DNA of 64,000 nucleotides from assembly GCF_029255185.1 (NCBI RefSeq), contig NZ_JAPUVO010000129.1:27599-91598 (forward strand). The letters are read 5' to 3'. Of this stretch, positions 18,283-27,904 are shown one piece after another. The DNA is from Propionivibrio sp. (GTDB lineage: Bacteria > Pseudomonadota > Gammaproteobacteria > Burkholderiales > Rhodocyclaceae). Under the pieces are notes generated by a model, which was given only the letters and a program-made list of their open reading frames with translations, did not search any database and was not told where the DNA came from. Within the stretch, counting starts at the first letter, position 1. Each line of letters begins with the position of its first letter. Made by a program: the position numbers and the translations under genes.

Positions 18283-19893
18283 TCACAGGTAATTGAACAG
18301 GCTCAAACTGCTGATCTTGGCAAAGGATTGTTGTGCCGCTTCCAGATTCATTTTCTGGCTCATGAAATCTGAGATGGCCTTGGCGTAATCAAGGTCCTGC
18401 AGGCTCGACAAGGTGGCCTGGTATTGAACATCCAGGTCCGACGCTGAGTTGCCCAGTGAATCGATCTCCTGCATCCTGGTCCCGACAATCGCTTGCACCC
18501 TGGCAACGTTATCGAAGGCCTGATTGATATTTGTCAACTCGGCACCCAGGTCATTTGCAAACTGTGTCGAGGTGTACCCTGCCCCGACGGGGTTGCGCAA
18601 AATGCCAACCAGATTCTGCATGGTCTGAAACAGGCTCTGGTTGGTGCTGGGCGTCACCGTAAAGGTATCGCCGACAGCCGGCTGTCCGCTGACCATAAGC
18701 TGCGAACCAAAATCCACCCCGTTGTTCGTGACCAGTTGGATTTCCTGCCCTGAGGTATAGGGTTTCAATGCCGTCAGCCCGCCGACCGGATCGTAAATAC
18801 CATAGCTCAACACGCCTGTCGGAACTGAGGAAAAGTCCAGGGAAAAGCGAATCTCAACCGGCAAGCCGGCATTGGTGTCATTCACCGCTGCGGCCCATTT
18901 CTGATAATCGAGCACCGATCCAGCATCAACGGTGGCAGTCCCGTGGTTGGAACTCGGGCTAATCGTAATCGTATCCCCAGCAACCGGAACTCCTGTAACA
19001 ACGACCTGCGCAGAAAAATCTACCGCTGGCGTTGAACCCGTGATCAGTGGAATCGCGGCGCCGGACGTATAGAGAAGCGGCCCGGTCGTTAACGTGGAGA
19101 CGGGGTCGTAAATACCGTAGTGTGTTGGGTCGGCAAAGATAATCTGAAGTGGCTGGCCGGCCAACGGGTTAGCCAATGCCGCCGCCCATTGCTGCCGATC
19201 AACGACCGTACCTGAGTCAGTGGCGACGGTAGACAGTGGATCTTTGACGGTGATGGCGGCACCTACATTTCCACCGTTCGCAGGAACAAAGGTTCCGTTT
19301 CCCTTTTTGGCAGTCATGAAAAGATCGCTGCCGGCGACGCTGATCGCCATCTGGCGTGAGGACGAGACCTGTAGCAAGCGCTCACCCTCATCACCAAAAT
19401 ACCCGATCGAAGCGCTCGCTGCTGGCGGGCTTACGCCGAGCGTCGTATCAACGGCGAAGGGAAGCACGTTTCCCCGGTATCCTGAAAACAGATATTCACC
19501 GACACCGTTATCGCTATTGGCGATTCCCAGCATCTCGGATAGGCGCGAGTCAAGCTCGGTGGCAATCGCCGCACGGTCACTTTGGGCCAAGGTTGTATTC
19601 CCCGCCTGAACCACGCGCTCACGTACATTTTGCAGCAGGTCAACCAGAGAGGTCAGTTGGCTATCAACCATCCCGAGTTGACTCGTTGCCTGCCCCTGAT
19701 TTTGAATGTATTGCGCATTCACGCCCTGAGTTTGCGTTACCACCAGGGCTTGTGCTGCGGCAACAGGATCATCCTGCGGCGTCAGCACCCGACGCCCGGT
19801 CGACATCTGGTTCTGCTGCTTATATAGACTGCTCTGGCCGTTCTGGATGCCCAAGGCACCGGCATCAAAGATTTGACTGGTACTGATTCGCAT
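18283..19893 (-). CDS. flgL: hook-filament junction protein FlgL (HAP3), enlarged
   Basis: 536 residues, longer than the roughly 300-400 of common FlgL. The N-terminal (MRISTSQIFDAGALGIQ) and C-terminal (LDYAKAISDFMSQKMNLEAAQQSF) helices are classical and form the inner D0/D1 parts. The surplus is in the exposed middle. Residues 222-316 and 319-417 are two tandem copies of a ~97-residue unit, each with a WAAA helix, GIYDP, a (Y)TSG turn and a closing GDTxTxxPS. It lies 10 bases after flgK and should be transcribed from the sigma-28 promoter at 22166-22192. Confidence 0.95.
   Translation of the reverse strand: MRISTSQIFDAGALGIQNGQSSLYKQQNQMSTGRRVLTPQDDPVAAAQALVVTQTQGVNAQYIQNQGQATSQLGMVDSQLTSLVDLLQNVRERVVQAGNTTLAQSDRAAIATELDSRLSEMLGIANSDNGVGEYLFSGYRGNVLPFAVDTTLGVSPPAASASIGYFGDEGERLLQVSSSRQMAISVAGSDLFMTAKKGNGTFVPANGGNVGAAITVKDPLSTVATDSGTVVDRQQWAAALANPLAGQPLQIIFADPTHYGIYDPVSTLTTGPLLYTSGAAIPLITGSTPAVDFSAQVVVTGVPVAGDTITISPSSNHGTATVDAGSVLDYQKWAAAVNDTNAGLPVEIRFSLDFSSVPTGVLSYGIYDPVGGLTALKPYTSGQEIQLVTNNGVDFGSQLMVSGQPAVGDTFTVTPSTNQSLFQTMQNLVGILRNPVGAGYTSTQFANDLGAELTNINQAFDNVARVQAIVGTRMQEIDSLGNSASDLDVQYQATLSSLQDLDYAKAISDFMSQKMNLEAAQQSFAKISSLSLFNYL
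18643..19230 (-). repeat. tandem protein-level duplication inside flgL
   Basis: Two adjacent ~97-residue units are encoded here. Shared landmarks are DRQQWAAAL and DYQKWAAAV, HYGIYDPVSTLTTG and SYGIYDPVGGLTAL, then GDTITISPS and GDTFTVTPS. The two DNA copies have diverged, so this is an old duplication and not a recent DNA repeat. Confidence 0.8.
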
Positions 19894-19903
19894 GGAAAAC
19901 CTC

Positions 19904-22141
19904 TTAATTCATTATTCCCAACAAGGTGTCGAACAAGTTGGTGCCAATCTGCAATGACTTGGCCGCAGCCTGATAAGCCTGCTGATAGCGGATCAAATTG
20001 GCTGCTTCTTCATCAAGATTGACGCCTGACAGCCCCTCGCGTGCCGCTTGCGACTGCTTCACCAGAGCCTGCTGGGCCTCTCCGGTCACCGAAACCAGCC
20101 TCGCCTTGTTGCCTACATCGCTGACCAGTTGGGCATAGGCGCTTTGGTAGCTTGCCGTTTTTCCCGACATCGTGCTCTGCGTTTGAAGCTGGCCAAGCGC
20201 CAGCGCATTACGCCCATCGGACACCCCGGCAGTATTCTTGCCCACGGTGAATGTGTCGTTGTTATTAAGGTTGCCGCTGATCTGGAAGCTGACACCAGCA
20301 AATGAAATTTGCGCACCTGAGGTATAGTCTATGGCCAGTGAGCCTGACGGATAAACTGTCGTCACGCCGCCTGTCGTCACAGAAATATTCGCCCCGGCCG
20401 GCAGCACATTGGTGAAACGTAGCGTATCGGTGGCGCTGTCGTATTTGATCGTCACCCCGCTGGCATCTATTGATGCGGTACTGAAACCAAAAGCCGCCTG
20501 CCCGGCCGAAATCTTTCCCGAACCGGTGTTCGCGCTGGCCGTAGCGGTACGGAAAGGCGCGGCGGCGGCAAGCAGCCGCGCATCCCCGGCCACCGTCGGA
20601 TTGACCGCCATGTTTTTGGCCGCGTCGGCGACGGGCTTGATCAAGAAAGAGTCGCCACCCGCTATCGCTCCCGAGGCCAGCGAGATAGAAAACCCCTCGC
20701 TATTTGCAACAGTCGTCGACAAGGCTGGCAGCGAAGTATCGTTCCACGACTTGCCATCAGACAAACGCTGCACGGTGTATTCCAGAGTGGTGCCGTCGTA
20801 AGACAGGCGATAGTCAGAATTCGTTAGCTTTGTGTAAAAGTTGGTGCCCGTTGCCGCTGCGCTAAAAACTTGTGTCGATGCTCCGAGCGCCACACTCGCA
20901 CCGGACAGGTCAAGCCCCTCGCTGCTCAGAACAGCCGCTGAAAGGCCCGCCAAGGTCGCATTGTTCCAGGTTTTACCATCTGATTGTCTGGTCAATTCGA
21001 AAGGTTTAAGCGGATCCACGGGAACCAGCGGTTGCGCCAGGGTGTAGGCGCCGTCTATTGGTGGCGGCGTAACCAAAGCCAACGTTAGCACGGCCGTACC
21101 ACCATTCCGGCCATTGGCCGTTGCCGTAGGCTGTGAGAGCGTGAAGACGTCGGCAGCAAAACCGGCATCACCCGCGGCCTGACCCAGCAAATCCTGGCCC
21201 AGGGCATTCTGCGCGTTGAAGGTCAAGGCCAGTGAAGCCGCATTCCGGCCCAGATCGTTGGTTGTCCGATCCAGCGACTCGCTGCGAAACTTAAGCAGGC
21301 CCCCGATACTGCCGCCAGTAATCAGCGCTTCAGGCAATTCCTGATTGCCGTTCCCGCTGCTCAGTCCCACCGTAAATTTACTCGGGTCGGCAACTGAAGG
21401 CTCGACCGTCATGGTGATCACTTGCGTGCCGACAACCAACTGCTGGCCGGTGCCAAAGAAGACGTTGAAGCTTCCATCGCGGTTGGTCGTCGTCGTGACA
21501 CTGACCAGCTTATTTAATTCGCTCACCAATTGGTCGCGCTGATCGAGCAGGTCGTTTGCCGGCTGGTTGATCGCCGACTGGGCAACGATGATGCTCCCAT
21601 TCAGATCGGCAATCTGCTGAGCATACGAATTAACCGCCCCAACCTGCGCCCCAAGTTGGGTATTGATATCGTCATGCATTTGACTGAGGCGGTCATTGAG
21701 CCCCTTAAAACGGGCAACTAAAGCCTGCGCCGAAGAAATCATGGCCTGCCGTGCGGGCAACTGGGCGGGATTCGCCGCGACCTGCTGCACGCCCTGAAAG
21801 AACCCCTGCAAGGCCGGTGACAGGCCGGCATTCGGGTCGGCAAGCATGTTGTCGATTTGCGCAATCTGCGTGTAATAGGTATCAAGTTCGCTACTGGTGG
21901 TCTGCGCACGGTTGACCTGATTGTTCAGGAAACCGCTGTACATGCGTTCGACCGTAGACACATGTGCGCCCTGGCCGATGAATCCAGCCCCGGTGCTCAT
22001 GGCGATATTGGTCGCCTGAACGATGCGCTGCCGGTTAAAACCTGGTGTGTTCTGATTGCTGATATTGTGCTCTGCCGTCTGCAAGGCGACCTGTGCCGAT
22101 TGCATACCGGAAATTGCCGAACTTAGTAGTCCTGTACTCAT
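19904..22141 (-). CDS. flgK: hook-filament junction protein FlgK (HAP1)
   Basis: 745 residues. The N-terminus (LLSSAISGMQSAQVALQTAEHNISNQNTPGFNRQ) and C-terminus (VNLDEEAANLIRYQQAYQAAAKSL) are diagnostic of FlgK, which connects hook and filament. The exposed middle (about 330-640) is larger than in short FlgK proteins. It contains two related units at 381-413 and 454-486 (RQSDGKTWNNATLAGLS and RLSDGKSWNDTSLPALS). It is read from a sigma-28-type promoter that starts 25 bases upstream of the ATG. Confidence 0.96.
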   Translation of the reverse strand: MSTGLLSSAISGMQSAQVALQTAEHNISNQNTPGFNRQRIVQATNIAMSTGAGFIGQGAHVSTVERMYSGFLNNQVNRAQTTSSELDTYYTQIAQIDNMLADPNAGLSPALQGFFQGVQQVAANPAQLPARQAMISSAQALVARFKGLNDRLSQMHDDINTQLGAQVGAVNSYAQQIADLNGSIIVAQSAINQPANDLLDQRDQLVSELNKLVSVTTTTNRDGSFNVFFGTGQQLVVGTQVITMTVEPSVADPSKFTVGLSSGNGNQELPEALITGGSIGGLLKFRSESLDRTTNDLGRNAASLALTFNAQNALGQDLLGQAAGDAGFAADVFTLSQPTATANGRNGGTAVLTLALVTPPPIDGAYTLAQPLVPVDPLKPFELTRQSDGKTWNNATLAGLSAAVLSSEGLDLSGASVALGASTQVFSAAATGTNFYTKLTNSDYRLSYDGTTLEYTVQRLSDGKSWNDTSLPALSTTVANSEGFSISLASGAIAGGDSFLIKPVADAAKNMAVNPTVAGDARLLAAAAPFRTATASANTGSGKISAGQAAFGFSTASIDASGVTIKYDSATDTLRFTNVLPAGANISVTTGGVTTVYPSGSLAIDYTSGAQISFAGVSFQISGNLNNNDTFTVGKNTAGVSDGRNALALGQLQTQSTMSGKTASYQSAYAQLVSDVGNKARLVSVTGEAQQALVKQSQAAREGLSGVNLDEEAANLIRYQQAYQAAAKSLQIGTNLFDTLLGIMN

Positions 22142-22165
22142 GATGCTAACTCCTGTTCTCTGACG

Positions 22166-22192
22166 TTATCGGCAATTCTGCAAGAATATTAA
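22166..22192 (-). promoter_or_regulatory. sigma-28 (FliA) promoter for flgKL
   Basis: On the minus strand TTAATATT, an 11-base spacer and GCCGATAA match the sigma-28 consensus TAAAGTTT-N11-GCCGATAA, with a perfect -10. It lies between flgJ and flgK, so flgKL can be made late, after FlgM export, as well as by read-through. Confidence 0.8.
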
Positions 22193-22202
22193 GGTCAGCA
22201 CG

Positions 22203-23144
22203 CTAACCTGCCATTGCCTGACGCAAAGTGCTGCCGCTGATGATCCGGCCAAGCTTGTCAGCATACATGGGGTCAGTGGCATACCCCGACTGCTGAAGTG
22301 ATTGGGCAAACTGTGTGCCGTCCTGCTGGCCAAGCACAGATGAAAAACGTGGATTGTTCTTAATGAGATTCGCGTAATCACGGAAGGACTCGGCATATGA
22401 GCCATATACCCGGAATTTTTCGCTTGAAGTCTGCGCCACACCATTCACGTATTCGGTGGTCGGCACCTCGACCGACGCCCCCTGCCAGTTGCGTCCGGCC
22501 TTGACGCCAAACAGGTTGTAGGTTGGCGAACCGTCGGCAGAACGAATCTCGCTCTTGCCCCAGCCGCTCTCCAGTGCCGAGTGCGCGACCAGAAATTGCG
22601 CCGGCACACCGATGGCGCTTGACGCCTCGACGGCGTACGGCCAGATGCGATTGACAAACTCGCTGGCGCTGCTGGAAGCCCCCACAGACGCTGTAAGGTC
22701 CTTGCCTGTCGTGACGGCACTGCGTACTCGTTCGGCGCCGCCACCCAAGGCAACGGCAGAATTTGCCGTTTGTCGCGCAACCAAGGTCTGTTGCAGCGTT
22801 TCAAGCGCGGCCGCCGAATCAAGCGGCGCACCCGAAACCTGGTTGCGCCCCAGTTGCTGCTCGATCAGCTTGGCAAAACCCAGCTTGCCCTGTGTCGAAA
22901 GGTTCTGCGCCAGTTGTTGATCCATGATGGAAGTGAAGAAACGGGTCTGATCACTGTCCATCAGTCCGTCCTGGGGAGTCGCGTCGCGCATGCTCTTGAG
23001 CATCATTTGCAGCAACATGCCTTCAAACTGCTGCGCCGCCTGTTTCAAACCACCCTGGGGATCCTGCTTGAGCTTGACGCGCAGATCTGCCGTCGCCTTC
23101 AGATCAAGGACAAAATGGTTGGCGTTGAGGTCTTCAGCTTTCAT
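22203..23144 (-). CDS. flgJ: rod assembly protein and peptidoglycan hydrolase FlgJ
   Basis: 313 residues from the ATG at 23144; an in-frame TTG at 23156 would add four. The N-terminal rod-capping domain (about 1-110) includes AAQQFEGMLLQMMLKSMRDA. A Ser/Ala-rich linker follows, then a C-terminal glucosaminidase-type domain from about residue 160 with the catalytic-looking Glu192 in HSALESGWG and the YNLFGVKAG motif. It caps the growing rod and opens the cell wall. This is the two-domain form seen in beta- and gammaproteobacteria. Confidence 0.95.
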   Translation of the reverse strand: MKAEDLNANHFVLDLKATADLRVKLKQDPQGGLKQAAQQFEGMLLQMMLKSMRDATPQDGLMDSDQTRFFTSIMDQQLAQNLSTQGKLGFAKLIEQQLGRNQVSGAPLDSAAALETLQQTLVARQTANSAVALGGGAERVRSAVTTGKDLTASVGASSSASEFVNRIWPYAVEASSAIGVPAQFLVAHSALESGWGKSEIRSADGSPTYNLFGVKAGRNWQGASVEVPTTEYVNGVAQTSSEKFRVYGSYAESFRDYANLIKNNPRFSSVLGQQDGTQFAQSLQQSGYATDPMYADKLGRIISGSTLRQAMAG

Positions 23145-23186
23145 AGCTGAATCCAAGCAATTATCGCGCCAGAAATTGTTGCAGAT

Positions 23187-24314
23187 TCAAATCACTTCCA
23201 AATCAGCGCGCAGTGCTCCCGCCGCCTTCATTGCCTGCAGGATCGATATCAAGTCCTGCGGATTCGCACCAAGTGCATTGATCGCCTTGACCACGTCGGA
23301 AAGGTTGGCGCCAGCCTTCAAGGGCATCAGCGCCCCGCTACCTTGCTTTATTTCAATCTCGGACTGCGTGCTTGTCACCGTCTGACCACCGGCAAATGCA
23401 TTGGGCTGACTGACTTGCTCCTCGCCTTTGACCACTATCGACAGCGCGCCATGGGCGATGGCGCAGGATTCGATGGTAACCATCTGATTCATCACTACCG
23501 AACCATTGCGTGGGTTCACAATGACCTTGGCCATCGATTTCATCGGTTGTACTTCAAGATTCTCGATTCGCCCCATGAACGCCACACGGGCATGGGCTTC
23601 CTCAGGGGCATTAACGCGAATCAGTCGCCCATCGACCGCCTGCGCCGTGCCTGATCCCATCTCGCGGTTGATCACGTCCACCACACGCTGCGTGGTACCA
23701 AAGTCACTCGTGCCCATCTCGTAATGAACGAAGGGGCCCTGTCCCAGCGCTGTCGGCACCTCACGCTCGACCGTCGCCCCCGCAATAATGCGGCCAGCCA
23801 GCAGGTGGTTGATCACGACTTTGCTCCCGGCCGCCGTTGCCCCGACGCCGCCAACCATCAGATTACCCTGCGCCTGAGCATAAATCTGCCCGTCAGCCCC
23901 CTTGAGCGGTGTCATCACCAGGGTACCGCCGCGCAAACTCTTGGCGTTCCCCATTGACGAGACGGTAATATCGATCTGCTGGCCGATTCGCGCAAACGGC
24001 GGCAGGTTGGTGGTGATCATCACCGCAGCAACGTTCTTCAGTTGCAGTGATTGGCTTGTCGGCAGGGTCGTTCCCAGTTGCGCCAGCATGTTGATAATGC
24101 TTTGTGTCGTAAAAGGCGTCTGCGTGGTTTGGTCACCCGTACCATCCAGTCCAACCACCAGCCCGTAACCCACCAGTTGGTTGTTGCGAACGCCTTGTAC
24201 CGAGGCCAGATCCTTGATCCGATCCGCCCAGGCGGAGCCGCTAATGAGCGGCAAGAGGCAACAGGCAAGAATTGCCGCAAGACGCCAGAATTTGCCGCTT
24301 CGTATGCTGATCAC
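23187..24314 (-). CDS. flgI: flagellar P-ring protein FlgI
   Basis: 375 residues beginning at a GTG (24314) with GGAG six bases upstream. A Sec signal peptide ends near residue 30 (SGSAWA). FlgI polymerises in the periplasm around the rod. The conserved N-terminal RIKDLASVQGVRNNQLVGYGLVVGLDGTGD is directly visible, as is the C-terminal DVVKAINALGANPQDLISILQAM. Confidence 0.96.
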   Translation of the reverse strand: MISIRSGKFWRLAAILACCLLPLISGSAWADRIKDLASVQGVRNNQLVGYGLVVGLDGTGDQTTQTPFTTQSIINMLAQLGTTLPTSQSLQLKNVAAVMITTNLPPFARIGQQIDITVSSMGNAKSLRGGTLVMTPLKGADGQIYAQAQGNLMVGGVGATAAGSKVVINHLLAGRIIAGATVEREVPTALGQGPFVHYEMGTSDFGTTQRVVDVINREMGSGTAQAVDGRLIRVNAPEEAHARVAFMGRIENLEVQPMKSMAKVIVNPRNGSVVMNQMVTIESCAIAHGALSIVVKGEEQVSQPNAFAGGQTVTSTQSEIEIKQGSGALMPLKAGANLSDVVKAINALGANPQDLISILQAMKAAGALRADLEVI

Positions 24315-24324
24315 GACAGACTCC

Positions 24325-24987
24325 TCAGAAAGGCAGGACGCTTAGGAAGAATCGCGCCAGCCAACCCATGACCTGCGCCTCGCTGATGACACCGCTCTCC
24401 TTGTACTCAATGCGCGCGTCAGCAACATTCCCCGAACTAATCGTATTCGCCGAGTTGATGAAATACGGGTTAACGATCCCGGACAGTCGAATAAACTCAG
24501 TGCCAGCACCGATAGACACTTGTTTTTCACCTGAAACCAGAAGGTTGCCGTTGGGCAGGACTTCAATCACGGTAACCGTGATGGTCCCAGTAAAGACGTT
24601 GTTGGCAGCCGCTTCGCCTTTGCCATCAAGGCTGTTCGAGCCGGTTGCCGACAAACCCATGCCCTGGAAGGGTTTACCCGGCAAGCCGGTGATGGTCGGC
24701 ACCGCCGCGCTGATGCTGGTGTCACGACTGGCCTTGGTATTTGACTTGGTCGACGCTGAGGTGGTTTCGGCGATGGCAATGTGCATCGTATCGCCAACGT
24801 AGCGCGCACGCCGATCTTCGAACAAGGTTCGCGATACGCCGGCCTGAAAGATACTGCCGGTGGCCGCCAGGCTTTCCGTTCGCGGCGCCGGACGGGCGGT
24901 CATTGGTTGATGCACATTGGTCGGCGGCACCGTGGTGCAAGCGCCGAGCAGCCCGCCGGCAAGAACCAGATATGGCCAGTTTCTCAT
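24325..24987 (-). CDS. flgH: flagellar L-ring lipoprotein FlgH
   Basis: 220 residues with a lipobox LGAC at Cys17. FlgH forms the outer-membrane bushing. Typical motifs are SIFQAGVSRTLFEDRRARYVGD, VIEVLPNGNLLVSGEKQVSI and the C-terminal ISEAQVMGWLARFFLSVLPF. It lies in the normal flgG-flgH-flgI order with short gaps. Confidence 0.96.
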   Translation of the reverse strand: MRNWPYLVLAGGLLGACTTVPPTNVHQPMTARPAPRTESLAATGSIFQAGVSRTLFEDRRARYVGDTMHIAIAETTSASTKSNTKASRDTSISAAVPTITGLPGKPFQGMGLSATGSNSLDGKGEAAANNVFTGTITVTVIEVLPNGNLLVSGEKQVSIGAGTEFIRLSGIVNPYFINSANTISSGNVADARIEYKESGVISEAQVMGWLARFFLSVLPF

Positions 24988-24997
24988 CGTTACTCCT

Positions 24998-25780
24998 TTA
25001 CAACTGCGTCAGGCGCGCGAGCATCTGGTCGGAGGTCGATACCGCCTTGGAATTGAGCTCGTAAGCGCGCTGGGTCTGGATCATGCTCACCAGTTCCTCG
25101 GCAACGTTGACGTTCGACGTCTCCACATAATTTTGCACGATGATTCCCGAACCATTGGTTCCCGGCGTAGTCGGTGTCGGCGTTCCACTCGACGCCGTTT
25201 CCAGAAAGAGATTCTCGCCAATCCTCTGCAAGCCCCCCTCATTGATGAAGGTGGCCAATTGCAAGCTACCGACCTGAGTGATGGCCGTCGATCCCGACTG
25301 GGTGACAGACACAACGCCGTCGGTGCCGATGGTGATGGTCAAGGCATTGGCCGGAATGGTAATGCTCGGCTGCACCGCATAACCGCTGGAAGTCACCACC
25401 TGCCCCTGATTGTCCTTCTGGAAAGAGCCATCTCGCGTATAAGCTGTTGTGCCATCGGGCAGCAGGACTTGAATGAAGCCGGCACCATTGACCGCCAAAT
25501 CCAGAGAATTGCCGGTTTGCTGTAACGCGCCCTGGGTGAAAATACTTGCCGTCGATATGGGTCGCACACCGGTACCGAGTTGCAGCCCGGAGGGAATCTG
25601 CGTTGACTGCGAAGACTGTGCTCCCGGCTGGCGCAGGGTTTGATAGAGCAAATCCTCGAACACCGGTCGTGCACGCTTGAAGCCGTTGGTACTGACATTG
25701 GCCAGATTGTTGGCGATCACGTCCAGGCTTGTTTGCTGGGCATCCAGGCCGGTACGGGCAATCCAGAGGGAACGGATCAT
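24998..25780 (-). CDS. flgG: flagellar distal rod protein FlgG
   Basis: 260 residues, exactly the usual FlgG length. The N-terminal [30 protein letters not shown] and C-terminal [24 protein letters not shown] are diagnostic. It builds the distal rod crossing the P and L rings. Confidence 0.97.
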   Translation of the reverse strand: MIRSLWIARTGLDAQQTSLDVIANNLANVSTNGFKRARPVFEDLLYQTLRQPGAQSSQSTQIPSGLQLGTGVRPISTASIFTQGALQQTGNSLDLAVNGAGFIQVLLPDGTTAYTRDGSFQKDNQGQVVTSSGYAVQPSITIPANALTITIGTDGVVSVTQSGSTAITQVGSLQLATFINEGGLQRIGENLFLETASSGTPTPTTPGTNGSGIIVQNYVETSNVNVAEELVSMIQTQRAYELNSKAVSTSDQMLARLTQL

Positions 25781-25794
25781 GTGTTCTAGTCCTG

Positions 25795-26538
25795 TCAGGC
25801 GTTCATCGAAAGAATCTGGCTGGCCTTGCTGGCATTGGCGTCGGCCGTCTGTAGCATCTTGATCTGCATCTCGAACTGGCGGGCCAGACTAATCATGCTG
25901 ACCATGGCGTCGACCGGATTGACGTTACTGCCTTCCAGCGTTTCGGATGCGATTTTTACGGTTTCATCAAGCGCGGCGGGCTCTCCGCCCCTGGCGCGGA
26001 AAAGACCATCGTCACCGCGAGCCAATTCATTTTCCGGCGGGTTGACCAGCTTGATGCGGCCGACCACGCTAACGTTGTTCGGTGTACCGAAAAGAGGGAC
26101 GGCTGAAATCGTTCCGTCCGCTGCGATCGTGATTCTGTTGTCCGGCGGAATGGCCAGCGGCCCACCGTCGCCCAGCACGTTAAGGCCACCGGCAGTCTGT
26201 AATTGCCCGTTGACGTTGATCTGCAGGTTTCCGGCGCGGGTATAGGCCTCGCGCCCGTCAAGGGCTTCCACCGCAATCCAGCCGGCCCCTTGAATGGCCA
26301 CATCCAGCGGCCGCCCGGTCGTCAGCATTGGTCCCTGGTCGAACGCATTGGCCACCGAAGCATCAACAACGAAAGCCCGCGTCGGCGCACCTTCGCCCTG
26401 TATTGGTACAGCACGGAAGCGGTGTTCCATGGCCCGGTAACCGGTCGTCGAGGCATTGGCCAGATTTTGCGCAACGCCGGCCTGTTGCAGGAAGGCGTGC
26501 TTGGCGCCGGTCATTGCCGTGTAGATCAGTCGATCCAT
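25795..26538 (-). CDS. flgF: flagellar proximal rod protein FlgF
   Basis: 247 residues. It begins [28 protein letters not shown] and ends with [23 protein letters not shown], the rod-protein pattern with FlgF-specific wording. It precedes flgG by 14 bases in the operon. Confidence 0.96.
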   Translation of the reverse strand: MDRLIYTAMTGAKHAFLQQAGVAQNLANASTTGYRAMEHRFRAVPIQGEGAPTRAFVVDASVANAFDQGPMLTTGRPLDVAIQGAGWIAVEALDGREAYTRAGNLQINVNGQLQTAGGLNVLGDGGPLAIPPDNRITIAADGTISAVPLFGTPNNVSVVGRIKLVNPPENELARGDDGLFRARGGEPAALDETVKIASETLEGSNVNPVDAMVSMISLARQFEMQIKMLQTADANASKASQILSMNA

Positions 26539-26569
26539 AGCACGCTATCCTTTTCCGAGCGCCGCACGA

Positions 26570-27889
26570 TCAGCGTAGGTTGACCAGCGTCTGCAGGATC
26601 TGATCCTGGGTTTTGATCGATTGCGCGTTAGCCTGATAGTTGCGTTGCTGGGTGATCATATTGACCAACTCGGCTGTCAAGTCGGTATTCGACTCCTCAA
26701 TCGCTGCCGCTTGCAGAACGCCAAGGCTTGCGCTTCCAGGCGCGCCGACTAGCGCCGCGCCGGACGCCGCAGTTTCCGACCATTGGTTGGCACCCAGCGA
26801 GCTCAGGCCATTCGGGTTGGTAAAACCGGCCAGGACCACCTGCCCCAGATCGCGTGCCTGGCCGTTGCTGTAGTTGCCGCGCAGGACGCCATCACCGGCG
26901 ACGCTGACCCCGGTCAGGCGCCCCGAGGTGTACCCATCCTGCTCAAGACGGTTAGCGCCAAAGGGGCTGCCGTATTGCGAGCTACCGGCAAAGTCAATGG
27001 TGAAGGCCAGAGGGCTTGCCGCGCTATTCACCTTGCCCAGATCCGTCATGACGGCGGCAAGGTCGATCGAGGCATTGACGACGCTGGAACCGACCAGCGA
27101 CCCCGAAGTATCAAAGGTCAGCGTCGAGCCGGTCAGCGTCACCTCCCGATCGGTCGTACCATCAACATTCGCGTGAATCTGCCACTCCCTGGGATTGACT
27201 GTCTTGACCGCGTACAGCGACAGGGTATGTCCATTGCCCAGACTGTCATAAATCGACAGGGCGGTCGACCAGTTATAGGTCGCCGGACTAGGTGACCACA
27301 CGGTGTCGGCAGGAACTACCGGAGGTCCGGCCGAACCGAGGTTGGCAGGAATCCAGGTCGTCGTGGTCGCGCGCGAGTCCAGGTTAACATTGGCCTTCAC
27401 CCCCGGCGAGGCGCCAACCCCGGACCCCGTGGCAACGGGGGGCTGATCGCCAGAGTCCAGTTGCAACTCAACCGGTGAGGACTGGACCACCCTGCCGGTC
27501 GAGGCATCGACCGGATATCCGGTCAGCACCCGGGCACGATCATCGACAACAAAACCGTTCTTGTCCAGGTGAAACTGACCGTTACGACTGTAGGTGATCG
27601 TGCCGTTGGTGCTCATGCGGTAAAAACCGCCGCCATTAATCGCGATGTCAAGAGGGTTATTGCTCGTCGTCACATTGCCCTGCGTGAAACTCTGCTGGAC
27701 GGCCATCGTTGTCGTACCGATGCCAACCTGCGAAGCGCCTGAACCGGAAAGCGAGTTGGCATAGACATCGGCAAAGTGCGCCGCTGCCGATTTGAAGCCA
27801 ACGGTTGACGAGTTGGCAATGTTGTTGCTGGTTACATCCAGCCCCTTGGCCGCCGAGTTAAGTCCGCTCAAACCCTGTTGGAATGACAT
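26570..27889 (-). CDS. flgE: flagellar hook protein FlgE
   Basis: 439 residues. The N-terminal MSFQQGLSGLNSAAKGLDVTSNNIANSSTVGFKS and C-terminal AELVNMITQQRNYQANAQSIKTQDQIL are hook-protein signatures. The middle D1/D2 domains carry the surface-exposed part. It lies between flgD, the hook cap needed for its polymerisation, and flgF. Confidence 0.97.
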   Translation of the reverse strand: MSFQQGLSGLNSAAKGLDVTSNNIANSSTVGFKSAAAHFADVYANSLSGSGASQVGIGTTTMAVQQSFTQGNVTTSNNPLDIAINGGGFYRMSTNGTITYSRNGQFHLDKNGFVVDDRARVLTGYPVDASTGRVVQSSPVELQLDSGDQPPVATGSGVGASPGVKANVNLDSRATTTTWIPANLGSAGPPVVPADTVWSPSPATYNWSTALSIYDSLGNGHTLSLYAVKTVNPREWQIHANVDGTTDREVTLTGSTLTFDTSGSLVGSSVVNASIDLAAVMTDLGKVNSAASPLAFTIDFAGSSQYGSPFGANRLEQDGYTSGRLTGVSVAGDGVLRGNYSNGQARDLGQVVLAGFTNPNGLSSLGANQWSETAASGAALVGAPGSASLGVLQAAAIEESNTDLTAELVNMITQQRNYQANAQSIKTQDQILQTLVNLR

Positions 27890-27904
27890 TTGATACTCCT
27901 GATT

